From the NCBI RefSeq assembly GCF_014199945.1, contig NZ_JACHOR010000002.1, positions 682,001-746,000 of the forward strand: DNA of 64,000 nucleotides, given 5' to 3'. Made by a program: the position numbers and the translations under genes. Shown here piece after piece: positions 9,542-18,479 of the stretch (position 1 is the first letter of the stretch; every line of letters starts with the position of its first letter). This DNA is from Brevundimonas variabilis. GTDB lineage: Bacteria > Pseudomonadota > Alphaproteobacteria > Caulobacterales > Caulobacteraceae. The notes under the pieces were generated by a model that saw nothing but the letters and a program-made list of their open reading frames with translations, made no database searches and had not been told where the DNA came from.

Positions 9542-9935
9542 TGTTGGTTATGCATATGTAATGCGGCTTGCTTAAAATCATCAAATTAAAGAAAACGGCA
9601 AAGTAACCTCATTGTTAGATTTTACTGAGAGAATACAGTACTGGATTTTTATATTATGATTTAGATTTATTGAATTAACGCAGCACTCAACATGAATAGT
9701 CTTGGTTCTCAAGAATTATCTAGATTCTCACTCGAATTTCAATCGAGGTTCGAAATGAGCGGTTCTGCAGATTCTGGTCCCAAGTGCGCGCGAGTCGGTA
9801 CGACGCAGGACAAGCTCGAACCGGGCTGACAGCTCAGCAACGGACAAACCACGGCGTCAGAAACAGCAATTCATCTGGGATCGCGACGGCGCGCCGATTT
9901 TCGGCATGCTGTGTTTGAGGGCAAACAGCGCGCCA
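9542..9935. other. AT-rich intergenic stretch beside tRNA-Lys
   Basis: About 390 bases without a convincing gene. The part from 9542 to about 9770 is strikingly AT-rich compared with the rest of the window, then composition returns to normal. A 45-codon frame from ATG 9692 to TGA 9829 is present but has no ribosome binding site or family. Two weak hairpins (9893-9905 and 9912-9927) lie just past the tRNA 3' end and may help end the tRNA transcript. No integrase, direct repeat or insertion sequence is visible. Confidence 0.5.
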
Positions 9936-10012
9936 TGGTACGTCCTCTCGGGCTCGAACCGAGGACCCTCTGATTAAAAGTCAGATGCTCTAACCAACTG
10001 AGCTAAGGACGC
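9936..10012 (-). tRNA. tRNA-Lys (anticodon UUU)
   Basis: A full cloverleaf can be folded on the minus strand. The acceptor stem starts GCGTCCT at base 10012, the D-arm has GCTCAGTTGG, the anticodon arm TCTGA-CTTTTAA-TCAGA gives anticodon TTT, and the T-arm contains GGTTCGAGC. The 3' CCA is encoded at 9938-9936. The first acceptor pair is a G-U wobble. It reads lysine codons AAA and AAG. The 3' end faces the AT-rich stretch and the two unrecognised genes, the side on which tRNA-targeting elements usually insert. Confidence 0.96.
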
Positions 10013-10115
10013 ACATCGTAGGGCGGGCCCGCGAAGGAGCGCCTTCTGTTGCATTGCGGGCGTCAGGTCAAGCACTGTCCTCGACGAAATCGCCCTTCGG
10101 GGCTAGGCACCGCAC

Positions 10116-11228
10116 ATGAAACCACTCTCAGGCATTCGTATCGTCGAATTCGACGGCCTTGGGCCCGTGACCTTTGCCGGCATGATGCTGGCGGACCTCG
10201 GCGCGGACATTGTCCGGCTGACCCGGGCGGCCTCGGCTGGAGCGGCTGTTTTCGATCAGGTGGGGGGCGAAATCCTTCACCGTGGGCGCGCGGCCGTGCC
10301 GGTGGACCTCAAGGACAAGGCGGATCGAGTCCGCATCCTTGATCTGGTATCGCGGTCAGACGCAGTCATTGAGGGCTTCCGACCCGGAGTGATGGAACGT
10401 CTGGGCCTCGGTCCCGAGGCCTTGCAGGCTCAGAACCCGCGCCTTGTGTACGGACGGGTAACGGGATGGGGCCAGTCAGGGCCGCTGGCGAGCGAGGTCG
10501 GTCACGACATCAACTATCTGGCCCTGTCCGGTGCCCTGCATGCGCTCGGCGACGCGGAGCGTCCGCCACGCCCACCCCTGAACATGCTCGGGGATTACGG
10601 GGGTGGCGCCATGATGCTGGTTACCGGCTTGCTTGCAGCCCTGATCGAGGCCCGAACCACCGGTCACGGGCGGATCGTCGATGCGGCCATGACCGACGGG
10701 TCAGCCCTTCTGACCAGCTTGTTCCACGCCTTCCGGCCGCTGGGCCTTTGGAACGACACGCCCGGGACCAACCTGCTGGATGGCGGTGCACCTTTTTATC
10801 GCTGCTACAGGTGCCGTGACGGCCGTTTTGTTGCGGTGGGTGCCCTGGAACCCAGATTCTATGCGGCTCTTGTAGAAGGATTGGGCCTCGCGACAGAGGA
10901 AGTGCCGCAGTTTCCCGTGACCCAATGGCCAGCCTTGCACGGCCGTTTCGAAGCGATCTTCATGACACGCGACCGGGATGATTGGGCTACCCATTTCTCG
11001 GGCACAGAAGCATGTGTCACCCCGGTCCTGACCATGGCTGAGGCCCCCCTGCACCCGCACAACGCCGCGCGCGACACGTTCTCTGCCGGGCCACCGATCC
11101 AGCCTTCCCCAGCCCCGCGTTTCGGCAAAGCCGCCATCATGCCCGGTCCGGGGACGAGGAAGACATTGGACGCCGCACTGTCCGCATGGTCCGTAGATCG
11201 AATTGGTTCGTCAGCAGACGCCAGCTAA
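10116..11228 (+). CDS. CaiB/BaiF CoA-transferase family protein, alpha-methylacyl-CoA racemase-like
   Basis: A 370-residue class III CoA-transferase-fold enzyme. Early motifs LSGIRIVEF, GMMLADLGADIVRL and the long segment around GHDINYLALSG match alpha-methylacyl-CoA racemases, where this His is part of the 1,1-proton-transfer site. GRIVDAAMTDG supplies the conserved Asp region. It probably interconverts 2R- and 2S-methylacyl-CoA during branched-chain fatty-acid breakdown. It stands alone on the plus strand between tRNA-Lys and a stress lipoprotein. Other family members transfer CoA between acids, so the reaction is likely but not proven. Confidence 0.87.
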   Translation: MKPLSGIRIVEFDGLGPVTFAGMMLADLGADIVRLTRAASAGAAVFDQVGGEILHRGRAAVPVDLKDKADRVRILDLVSRSDAVIEGFRPGVMERLGLGPEALQAQNPRLVYGRVTGWGQSGPLASEVGHDINYLALSGALHALGDAERPPRPPLNMLGDYGGGAMMLVTGLLAALIEARTTGHGRIVDAAMTDGSALLTSLFHAFRPLGLWNDTPGTNLLDGGAPFYRCYRCRDGRFVAVGALEPRFYAALVEGLGLATEEVPQFPVTQWPALHGRFEAIFMTRDRDDWATHFSGTEACVTPVLTMAEAPLHPHNAARDTFSAGPPIQPSPAPRFGKAAIMPGPGTRKTLDAALSAWSVDRIGSSADAS

Positions 11229-11265
11229 CTCTGCAACGTTGCCCAGCCAGCCCGACACCGACTAT

Positions 11266-11290
11266 GGAACATCCTGAAATCCGGCGCGTT
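11266..11290 (+). promoter_or_regulatory. EcfG-type general stress promoter
   Basis: GGAAC at 11266-11270 and CGTT at 11287-11290 are separated by exactly 16 bases, an exact match to the published alphaproteobacterial EcfG/SigT consensus GGAAC-N16/17-CGTT. Transcription would start near 11297, about 20 bases before the ATG of the small lipoprotein and just ahead of its GGGGAGGA ribosome binding site. The assignment is by motif and position only. Confidence 0.7.
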
Positions 11291-11316
11291 CGGCAGCCGA
11301 TCCGGGGAGGAAGACG

Positions 11317-11568
11317 ATGAAGCCCATTTTGCTGGCCCTTGGCCTTACGGCCCTTGTCGTCGTCGGCTGTGATGATCCCGGCAATGACCAATCCGACGCT
11401 TCACCCATGATGGTAGAGGCCGCGCCCGCCGCAGAGGACGTCGCCGCCGATGTGGTCGAGACCGAGCCCGAAGTCGTGGTGCCGGTTGACCCCGTTCCAG
11501 TCCTGCCCCCCGACGACGCAACCTCGCAGGAAAGCGTTACGCCCGAGAGCGAGACGCTCTTTTACTGA
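11317..11568 (+). CDS. Small acidic lipoprotein, predicted stress-induced
   Basis: An 83-residue protein with a lipoprotein signal peptide ending in VVGC (acylated Cys18). The mature part is a low-complexity acidic tail rich in Ala, Val, Pro, Asp and Glu, with no fold I recognise. Translation starts at ATG 11317 behind a strong GGGGAGGA site. An exact EcfG-type promoter lies just upstream, so it is probably part of the general stress response and anchored in the envelope. A 74-base gap separates it from tamA. Confidence 0.7.
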   Translation: MKPILLALGLTALVVVGCDDPGNDQSDASPMMVEAAPAAEDVAADVVETEPEVVVPVDPVPVLPPDDATSQESVTPESETLFY

Positions 11569-11642
11569 GTCATCGGGGCGATGCCCTCCGATCGCCGCCT
11601 TCGTGGGCGAATGACCGCCTGCCACGGACGAAAGTACGATTT

Positions 11643-13517
11643 TTGCAGACCAGACCGGCATCCCCGCCTTCACGACGATCGAGGCTGGTGACGTCCGCGG
11701 CCACGACAGTCGTCATCATTATGCTCGGGTTGGCGTCGCCATTCACGGCAGTGGCTGATCCCCGGGCACAGGTCAGGGGGGAACTCGACGGCCCGCTGCG
11801 GACCCAGATCGAGCGCGCCATCGGTGAGGTCGACGGTCCGCCTGCGAACCGCTTCGAAGCCCGCCGACGCGCAAGGGCCGCGATGGAGTCAGCTGAGGCC
11901 CTGCTGCGATCGGAAGGCTATTACCAGTCGACGCTCGAAGACCTCGTTGAGGGAGATACGGCTCCGGTCGCCATTATCACTGTCATTCCCGGACAGCGAT
12001 TTCTGATCGCCCCGCCGGCGATCCGTTACATCGCTCCCGAGCCCGACCCGGCCACAGCGGCAGAAGTTGCGGCAGAAATCGATCTGCAGCCCGGTAGCCC
12101 GGGCCGGTCCGTGGATGTCATCGCAGCCGAGGGCCGGATCGTGGCAAGCCTGACGCGCCGCGGTTATGCCGATGCCGAAACCCAACCTCGTCGCGTCGTT
12201 GTGGACCACGCGGCCTATACTGTGCAGCCGACCTACGCGATTGTCTCAGGCGAATTGGTCAGGCTGGACGGTGTCCGGCTGGAAACACGGGGGCCGACCA
12301 ATCCCGACTGGGTGGCCGCACTGGCACCCTGGGTTTCCGGTGAGGTCTATGACCCTGAAGATGTTGCCGAACTTGAGCGTCGCCTTCTCGAGACCGGGGT
12401 ATATGACGGCGTTGGCGTGGCCCTTTCGCCAATCGATCAAACGACGGTGGAGGGAAACCGGCCGGTCATCGTCAGCCTGACTGACCGACCACGCAGGATC
12501 CTTGAGGCCGGCATCACGGCATCGACGGCGACGGCCTCGCCGACCGCCACGGCAGCCACACTGACGACGGCGGGCGGTTCCGGCATCGACGCCTTGTGGA
12601 CCTGGTACAACCGGTTCGGACGGGCTGACACCTTGCGGTTCGAAGCCCGGCTTACCGATCTAGACAGCCGTCTCGGGGTGAACCTGTCCCTTCCCCACTG
12701 GCGCCGTCCAGGCCAGACGCTTGCGCTTGCCACCGCTATCGTCAACGAGGATACCGATGCCTATCGTCGATTGGCCTTCACTGCCGCTGCGGATCTGCGC
12801 CAAAGGCTGGGCCGCACATCCTACTACAGTTACGGCGTCGGCCTTGACGCAGGCCAGTACGACGAGAGCCGGTTTGATCCGATCACCCAGGCCCCCATCG
12901 ACGTCAGCCGAAACCTCGCCATTCTGACAGCGCGGGGCGCTGCCTTCATGGACCGATCGAACGACGCCCTGAACCCGACGAGCGGTTACCGTTTCACGGC
13001 CAATGTCCAGCCCACGGCAGTGACAGGCGAGGACAGTCTCCTTTTCCTGAAGGCAGAAACACAGGTCACCGCCTATTTACCTGTCCAGGACGATGCGAAA
13101 ACCGTACTGGCCGGCCGTATTAAGCTGGGGTCCATCGTCGGCGGCGAGGAACTGACCATTCCTGCTGACCGCCTGTTCTATTCGGGCGGTGGCGGCTCTG
13201 TGCGCGGATTCGAATATCAGGGCGTGGGTCCTCGCCTGCCTGACAATACGCCACGTGGGGGCCTGTCGCTGTTTGAGGTGTCGGCAGAGGTGCGGCGCGA
13301 TATCGGCGAAAGCTTCCAGGCCGTGGCCTTCGTCGATGCCGGAGCCATCGGGTCATCGGAGACTCCGGACTTCAGCAATCTGCGCTACGCTGTCGGCGCA
13401 GGTGTCCGCTACAAACTGCCTTTTGGTCCTGTGCGTTTCGACATCGCCATGCCGCTCGACAAGCGTGAGGGCGACGCTGCGTTCCAGATCTACATCAGCA
13501 TCGGTCAGGCATTTTGA
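11643..13517 (+). CDS. tamA: TamA, BamA-family outer membrane assembly protein
   Basis: Outer-membrane half of the translocation and assembly module, which links the inner and outer membranes and helps insert some outer-membrane proteins or move lipids. The 624-residue protein has a signal peptide (hydrophobic stretch about 16-38), POTRA-type repeats over about 45-290 and a C-terminal beta-barrel with the conserved GGGGSVRGFEYQGVGP segment and a final aromatic residue (QAF). The start is TTG at 11643; a GTG at 11688 would also leave a signal peptide. The stop overlaps the tamB start by four bases, so the two are coupled. Confidence 0.92.
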   Translation: MQTRPASPPSRRSRLVTSAATTVVIIMLGLASPFTAVADPRAQVRGELDGPLRTQIERAIGEVDGPPANRFEARRRARAAMESAEALLRSEGYYQSTLEDLVEGDTAPVAIITVIPGQRFLIAPPAIRYIAPEPDPATAAEVAAEIDLQPGSPGRSVDVIAAEGRIVASLTRRGYADAETQPRRVVVDHAAYTVQPTYAIVSGELVRLDGVRLETRGPTNPDWVAALAPWVSGEVYDPEDVAELERRLLETGVYDGVGVALSPIDQTTVEGNRPVIVSLTDRPRRILEAGITASTATASPTATAATLTTAGGSGIDALWTWYNRFGRADTLRFEARLTDLDSRLGVNLSLPHWRRPGQTLALATAIVNEDTDAYRRLAFTAAADLRQRLGRTSYYSYGVGLDAGQYDESRFDPITQAPIDVSRNLAILTARGAAFMDRSNDALNPTSGYRFTANVQPTAVTGEDSLLFLKAETQVTAYLPVQDDAKTVLAGRIKLGSIVGGEELTIPADRLFYSGGGGSVRGFEYQGVGPRLPDNTPRGGLSLFEVSAEVRRDIGESFQAVAFVDAGAIGSSETPDFSNLRYAVGAGVRYKLPFGPVRFDIAMPLDKREGDAAFQIYISIGQAF

Positions 13518-16500
13518 CCGATTCCAGCCCGCCTGAACCCCAACCCAATGGCGAAACGAGCGGTGAGGACACACCCGCGACCGCTGCCCGGAAAAAGCGC
13601 TCCCGACTTCAGGCGTTCGCGTTCTTTGGCGGCATGGCTGTTGCTGGCCTGATTGTCCTGCTTGTCGTCGCACTTGTTGGCGGACGAATGTACCTGGTGT
13701 CCGGGCCCGGGCGCGACCTAGTCACAAGCTTCGTGTCGGGAAAGCAGATCAGTCGTTACGGACGGATCAATGTCGAGGGGCTGTCAGGCGACCTGTTTGA
13801 CGACTTTCGTATCCGCAGGGTCACGGTCACGGACGCCGACGGCGTCTGGCTTGAGGCCATCAATGTCCGCGTCGACTGGTCGTATCTGCCCTTGCTGACC
13901 CGCCGTTTCCACGCCGACGAAATCTCCGCCGATACGATCCGCCTGATCCGCCGTCCGGCGCTTGAACCGTCCGATGAGCCGGGGGGCCCCTCGCCGCTGA
14001 CGTTCGACATCGACCGCTTTGCCGCCAATGTCGAACTTCTAGAAGGTTTCAGCCAGGAGTACGGTCGCTGGAGGCTGTCCGGGGATGCCTTTGTCCCCCG
14101 CACGGGCGACAAGACGGCCAGCGTCAATGCCTACAGCCTGAACCGCAAGGGGGACTATCTCCGCGCAACCGCGACCCTGGGCGACAAGATCGAGGATCTT
14201 CGTCTGAACCTGCGCGCCAGCGAAGCGCGCGGCGGACCCTTGGCCGGGGCGCTTGGCTATTCGCCCGATCAACCCTTTTCTGCCGTCGCGATTGTAACCG
14301 GAGAGGTGGTCGAGGCCACCGTGCGGACGGGCACCTTCAGCCCCCTGCGCATCAAGGGTCGGTATGGCGAGAATGGTGCCCGGATCACTGGCTATGCCGA
14401 CTTCCGCGGCTCGGACCTGCTGGAGCCATTCATCGAGAGGATTGGCCAGACCGCGCGCTTCGGCTTCGCGGCCGTACCGGATGCCGGGCGGGAGGGAATC
14501 CAGGGCGTCGCCTGGCGGCTGTACTCGGACAATCTCAACTCGCGTGCCGAAGGCCTGATCCGGACGGATGACAGGACGGCGCCCGAGGGCGTGTTGATCG
14601 AGGTCTCGACATCGTCGCTGACCCGGCTCGCCGGAACGCCCCTCGCCGGCCCAGCCGCCTACACCGGCAAGTTCACAGGCACGCCCGAGGCCTGGCGGCT
14701 GGACGGTGCGGTCAGCCTCCAGAACACAGCTCTGGCAAGCTACAATGCAGCCAGAATTTCCGGACCGCTCAGCATCGTGTCGCGTGACGGACGGTTCAAT
14801 GCCGAAGGTGACCTTCGCGCGGCCGGCGGTCGAGCGGAGGGAATCATCGGGGCCCTGCTTGGTGCGACACCGCGTGCCGAGTTTGCGGTCGCGCGGATGG
14901 CCGATGGAGCCCTACTGCTGGAGCGTATCGACGCGCGCGGCCAGGCGCTTGACCTGACAGGGTCAGGCTCCCGTAACCTGCTTGGAGGTCTCAGCTTCCG
15001 GGGTCGGGCCAACCTGACCGATCTCGCCGCGATCCGCCCCGGTGCGCGTGGCACCTTTGCCGGCCCGATCCAGGCCTCGTCAGCCCGTTCAGGTGCCCCG
15101 TGGAATATACGCTTCGATGGCCGAGGCACCCGTCTGGGCACGGGAATGGCTGAACTGGATCGATTGTTGGGTCCTGCGCCGCGCCTGCAATTGGCAAGCC
15201 TTCTGGATGGCGGGCGCATCAATATCAACCAGGGGCTCCTGACCGGAGCGGCGGGTCAAGCCTCCGCCAGGGGTTTGATCGAAACCGGCGGACGGCTGAG
15301 GCTTGCGCTCGAGTGGGACGCCCGTGGACCGTTTGGCGTGGGTCCTGTCGAGATCGATGGCGCCATGACCGGCAAGGGGGCCCTGACGGGGACGCTGGCC
15401 CAGCCCCGTGCCGATCTGACAGCCGCGTTCGGCAAGGTGGCCGCAGGCCCACTGACCCTGACCGACGCTGATCTGGTGCTCAGTTTCCGAAGGGGAGCCG
15501 ATGCTTCTGATGGGCGCATTGTGCTGACCAGCGGTTCCAACTATGGCCCCGCGCGAGCAGCGGGCAGCTTCTATCTGGGCGGTGACAGTATCCGCCTCAC
15601 GAGTGTTGACCTGGATGCCGGAGGCGTGACGGCTCAGGGGTCCGTGGCCCTCTCGAACAACATTCCCTCCAGTGCCGACCTGACGTTTACTGCCCGTCAG
15701 GGTGCCTTCCTCCGTTCCGGTAGCGCTGATGGCCGCATTCGCCTGACAGAGGGCGGAGGGGCCGATAACGCCATTCTGGACGTGACGGGCCGCAATGTCC
15801 GTTTCGTTGGCCAGGACGACTTGCTGGTTCGCAGTTTCGATCTGAACGGTCGAGGCACGCTCGAGCGGCTGCCATTCCGTCTGAATGCTGATGTTGGCGG
15901 CGAAAACCCCGTGAAGTTCGACGGCTCGGGCGTGTATTCTCGGGTCGGGTCTGGTCAGAGCGTCACGCTTAGCGGTGGCGGTCGGGTCCGGGAAATCGCC
16001 TTCACCACGCGAACGCCGGCTGTGATCGCGTTGAACGGAGACGGTCGCGTCGCTCGACTCGATCTGGGCATCGGAGGCGGCGTCCTGACGGGAGAATTGC
16101 GTCAGGACAGTACGGCTGCGGTGATTGAAGCTGAACTGACATCCGTTGAGCTCGGATCCCTGATGCCGGACATGCGTGGCCGCGTGACCGGACAGGTGTC
16201 GGTGCGCGGATCCGGCGATGACCTGGCAGGATCAGCCAATGTAACGCTGGCACAGATCCGTTCGATCGATGCGCCGCGGGGCCTTGCGGTCGATGGCGTT
16301 GTCAACGCTACGCTCGCAAACGACAGGCTCCGCATACAGGCCAATGCTGCGGATGGCACCAACGTCCGGGCCGTCGCAGACGTGACTCTGCCTGTCGAGG
16401 CCACAGCATCGCCCCTGCGGCTCGCCATCGCCCGAACCCAACCCATGACGGGCGAGGTGTCGATCAAGGGCCAGATCCAGCCCATCTGGGACCTTTTTCT

Positions 16501-17770
16501 CGGTGGTGAGCGCTCTCTGACAGGACAAGTCGACGGCGAGGCAACTCTGGACGGTACGCTCAACGCGCCCCGCATCAATGGCCGGCTGAATGTTGCCGAA
16601 GGGACGTTCCGTGATACCGGCACCGGCATTGTTCTGAACGGCCTGACGGTTGCCAGCCGGTTCGACGATACGACGGCTCTGATCGAGACGTTTTCAGCCA
16701 GCGATGGAGCCGGTGGTACGGTCAGCGGCAATGGCCGCATTGGCCTGAGGCAGGGTTCGGCATCGAGCCTCCAAATTGCCCTCACCCGCTTCCGCATCAT
16801 CGACAACGATATTGCGCAAGCCCGGGCATCCGGACCGATCACCGTCACGCGGGCCGAGGATGGCAACATCCTGCTGGCCGGCCCGATCGACATCGATGAC
16901 GCACGCATCGAGGCAAACCTTCCAGGCTCCACCGGAATTGTCGGCATGGACGTGGTGGAAATCAACCGTCCAGGCGGGGATCCTGAAGAAGACACCGACG
17001 ACGGACCGCGCGGCGGCCCGCAGATCAATCTGAATGTCCAGTTGCGCTCACCAGGCGGCGACGTCGTGGTGGTCGGGCGAGGCCTCAATGTGGAACTGGG
17101 GGTGACCGCCACGGTCACCGGTTCCATTGCAGCGCCGGTGCTGTCAGGAACGGCACGGATCGTTCGTGGGGACTACGAGTTTGCGGGCAAGCGTTTTGTG
17201 TTCGACCCGCGGGGCACGATCTCGCTCTCGACAAATCCCGAGCAGATCCGCCTGAACTTGTCTGCCGTGCGCGAGGACCCGGCGCTGACAGCCACGATCA
17301 GGGTGACAGGAACGGCCGCATCTCCGGATATCGCCCTGACATCCGTTCCCGATCTGCCGCAGGACGAGATCCTGTCTCAGGTCCTGTTCGGCCGGTCGGC
17401 ATCGCAGTTGTCCGGTTTCGAGGCCGCCCAGCTTGCTGCCGGGGTGGCCTCACTCGCCGGCGGAGGCGGATTCGATGTGATTGGAAATCTCAGGCAGCTC
17501 GCCGGGCTCGATCGCTTGTCATTTGGCGGCGAGGCCTCGGGCCTCACCGTTGCGGGCGGCCGCTACCTGACGGATGACATCTACCTGGAGGTGATCGGGG
17601 GTGGCGAGGGCGGCGCAGCAGTCAATGTTGAGTGGCAGGTGCGCCGGAACCTGACGGTCAGTTCCAAATTCGGCGGCCAGGGCGACGCCAGCATTTCCAT
17701 CCGCTGGCGCCGCCAGACCCGGCAGCCCGGCACGAACCGCGAAGACACGCGACCGAACCGGACCGAGTAG
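13514..17770 (+). CDS. tamB: TamB, translocation and assembly module inner-membrane protein
   Basis: A 1418-residue AsmA-like bridge protein anchored in the inner membrane by one helix (about 33-56) after a Pro/Thr-rich cytoplasmic tail. The rest is a long periplasmic beta-rich repeat region, and the conserved TamB (DUF490) C-terminal domain covers roughly the last 350 residues, ending in a short disordered basic tail. It partners TamA in envelope biogenesis and is homologous to proteins that carry phospholipids across the periplasm. The TTG start overlaps the tamA stop. It ends two bases from the convergent ElaB-type gene. Confidence 0.93.
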   Translation: MTDSSPPEPQPNGETSGEDTPATAARKKRSRLQAFAFFGGMAVAGLIVLLVVALVGGRMYLVSGPGRDLVTSFVSGKQISRYGRINVEGLSGDLFDDFRIRRVTVTDADGVWLEAINVRVDWSYLPLLTRRFHADEISADTIRLIRRPALEPSDEPGGPSPLTFDIDRFAANVELLEGFSQEYGRWRLSGDAFVPRTGDKTASVNAYSLNRKGDYLRATATLGDKIEDLRLNLRASEARGGPLAGALGYSPDQPFSAVAIVTGEVVEATVRTGTFSPLRIKGRYGENGARITGYADFRGSDLLEPFIERIGQTARFGFAAVPDAGREGIQGVAWRLYSDNLNSRAEGLIRTDDRTAPEGVLIEVSTSSLTRLAGTPLAGPAAYTGKFTGTPEAWRLDGAVSLQNTALASYNAARISGPLSIVSRDGRFNAEGDLRAAGGRAEGIIGALLGATPRAEFAVARMADGALLLERIDARGQALDLTGSGSRNLLGGLSFRGRANLTDLAAIRPGARGTFAGPIQASSARSGAPWNIRFDGRGTRLGTGMAELDRLLGPAPRLQLASLLDGGRININQGLLTGAAGQASARGLIETGGRLRLALEWDARGPFGVGPVEIDGAMTGKGALTGTLAQPRADLTAAFGKVAAGPLTLTDADLVLSFRRGADASDGRIVLTSGSNYGPARAAGSFYLGGDSIRLTSVDLDAGGVTAQGSVALSNNIPSSADLTFTARQGAFLRSGSADGRIRLTEGGGADNAILDVTGRNVRFVGQDDLLVRSFDLNGRGTLERLPFRLNADVGGENPVKFDGSGVYSRVGSGQSVTLSGGGRVREIAFTTRTPAVIALNGDGRVARLDLGIGGGVLTGELRQDSTAAVIEAELTSVELGSLMPDMRGRVTGQVSVRGSGDDLAGSANVTLAQIRSIDAPRGLAVDGVVNATLANDRLRIQANAADGTNVRAVADVTLPVEATASPLRLAIARTQPMTGEVSIKGQIQPIWDLFLGGERSLTGQVDGEATLDGTLNAPRINGRLNVAEGTFRDTGTGIVLNGLTVASRFDDTTALIETFSASDGAGGTVSGNGRIGLRQGSASSLQIALTRFRIIDNDIAQARASGPITVTRAEDGNILLAGPIDIDDARIEANLPGSTGIVGMDVVEINRPGGDPEEDTDDGPRGGPQINLNVQLRSPGGDVVVVGRGLNVELGVTATVTGSIAAPVLSGTARIVRGDYEFAGKRFVFDPRGTISLSTNPEQIRLNLSAVREDPALTATIRVTGTAASPDIALTSVPDLPQDEILSQVLFGRSASQLSGFEAAQLAAGVASLAGGGGFDVIGNLRQLAGLDRLSFGGEASGLTVAGGRYLTDDIYLEVIGGGEGGAAVNVEWQVRRNLTVSSKFGGQGDASISIRWRRQTRQPGTNREDTRPNRTE

Positions 17771-17772
17771 CC

Positions 17773-18057
17773 TCAACGTCGGAGCAAAAGTCCGATCAGG
17801 ATGCCGACGCCAACGGCGTAAGCCGCTGTCCGGATCGGCTCTTCCTGAATGACGGATCGTGCACGCAGCGCGCGCTCGTTCGCCCAGTCGCGGCCGTGGC
17901 TCAGGTCGTCCCGCAAAGCCTTGCGAAGGGTGTCTGGCCGGTTTGCCGACCTTTCCTGCAGGATCGCGTCGGCCTGTCCAGACAGGCGGGCAGACATGGA
18001 ATCGGTCGAGTCATCGAGGTCGTCGACAAGAGATTCATTGGCATAGGCATCGGTCAT
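17773..18057 (-). CDS. ElaB/YqjD/DUF883-type membrane-anchored stress protein
   Basis: A 94-residue protein with a long amphipathic, charged N-terminal part (about 1-72) and a single C-terminal helix around 76-93 ending in Arg-Arg. This is the layout of ElaB/YqjD proteins, which sit at the inner membrane and in Escherichia coli bind ribosomes in stationary phase. An EcfG-like promoter (18119 to 18095) lies about 40 bases upstream on the same strand, so stress control is likely. It ends two bases from the tamB stop. Confidence 0.75.
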   Translation of the reverse strand: MTDAYANESLVDDLDDSTDSMSARLSGQADAILQERSANRPDTLRKALRDDLSHGRDWANERALRARSVIQEEPIRTAAYAVGVGILIGLLLRR

Positions 18058-18092
18058 GGAGGGATTCCTGAAGCGGCGGGTTGACGTCTTTC

Positions 18093-18119
18093 AGAACCGC
18101 AGGCTGACGAGGCGGTTCC
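18093..18119. promoter_or_regulatory. Bidirectional EcfG-like stress promoter
   Basis: Reading leftward: GGAAC (18119-18115), 16 bases, GGTT (18098-18095), followed about 38 bases later by the ElaB-type start. Reading rightward: AGAAC (18093-18097), 16 bases, GGTT (18114-18117), followed by the small Pro-rich gene at 18191. The two overlap because the element is a near palindrome. The published consensus is GGAAC-N16/17-CGTT, so each direction departs at one or two positions. The leftward copy is the better match. Confidence 0.5.
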
Positions 18120-18190
18120 AGCCGATCAACGCAAACGTGACTGAACAATGCACCCATGCCGACGTTGAGAAGGCAGATAAGGATGCCAAC

Positions 18191-18370
18191 ATGACCGACC
18201 CCACACCCCCGATTGAAATACCCGACGACCGTCCCGAGCCTTCGCCAGATATCGATCCGTCCCCCGCCTACGAGCCCGAGATCGCACCCGGAGACGCTCC
18301 GCAGGAAATGCCGCAGTACGGAAGCAGCGAGGCTCCTGGAACGGAGCCTGGCAACCCGGCGCGCGCGTGA
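18191..18370 (+). CDS. Small proline-rich hypothetical protein
   Basis: A 59-residue protein rich in Pro, Asp and Glu, probably unfolded. No domain is recognised. ATG 18191 follows AAGGA by nine bases; an in-frame ATG at 18056 would add 45 basic residues but has no ribosome site and overlaps the divergent gene. It lies between an ElaB-type and a KGG-type stress gene and downstream of the rightward half of the bidirectional EcfG-like promoter, so a role in stress survival is a guess from position. Confidence 0.5.
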   Translation: MTDPTPPIEIPDDRPEPSPDIDPSPAYEPEIAPGDAPQEMPQYGSSEAPGTEPGNPARA

Positions 18371-18413
18371 GGGTCTGAAACCCTGCCGCGCAGACCAGAA
18401 ATCAACCTTGATT

Positions 18414-18438
18414 GGAACCTTGGCTGCAGCGTCGGGTT
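18414..18438 (+). promoter_or_regulatory. EcfG-like stress promoter of the KGG gene
   Basis: GGAAC at 18414-18418, 16 bases, GGTT at 18435-18438, about 40 bases before the KGG-protein start at 18480. The -10 half is GGTT rather than CGTT, as in the neighbouring leftward promoter. The position and the stress-type product support it. Confidence 0.5.
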
Positions 18439-18479
18439 TATCCGTTAACCCCTTCAAGAGAACAGGAAAGGAACACCGA

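Noticed and set aside
9795..9824. tRNA-like remnant near tRNA-Lys, possible attachment duplicate
   Set aside because: It shares GGTACG and GCTCGAACCG with the tRNA at similar spacing (17 versus 15), but the T-stem bases do not pair and the rest does not align; chance likeness is as likely.
9692..9829. 45-codon frame in the AT-rich gap
   Set aside because: No ribosome site and no recognisable family; composition changes midway.
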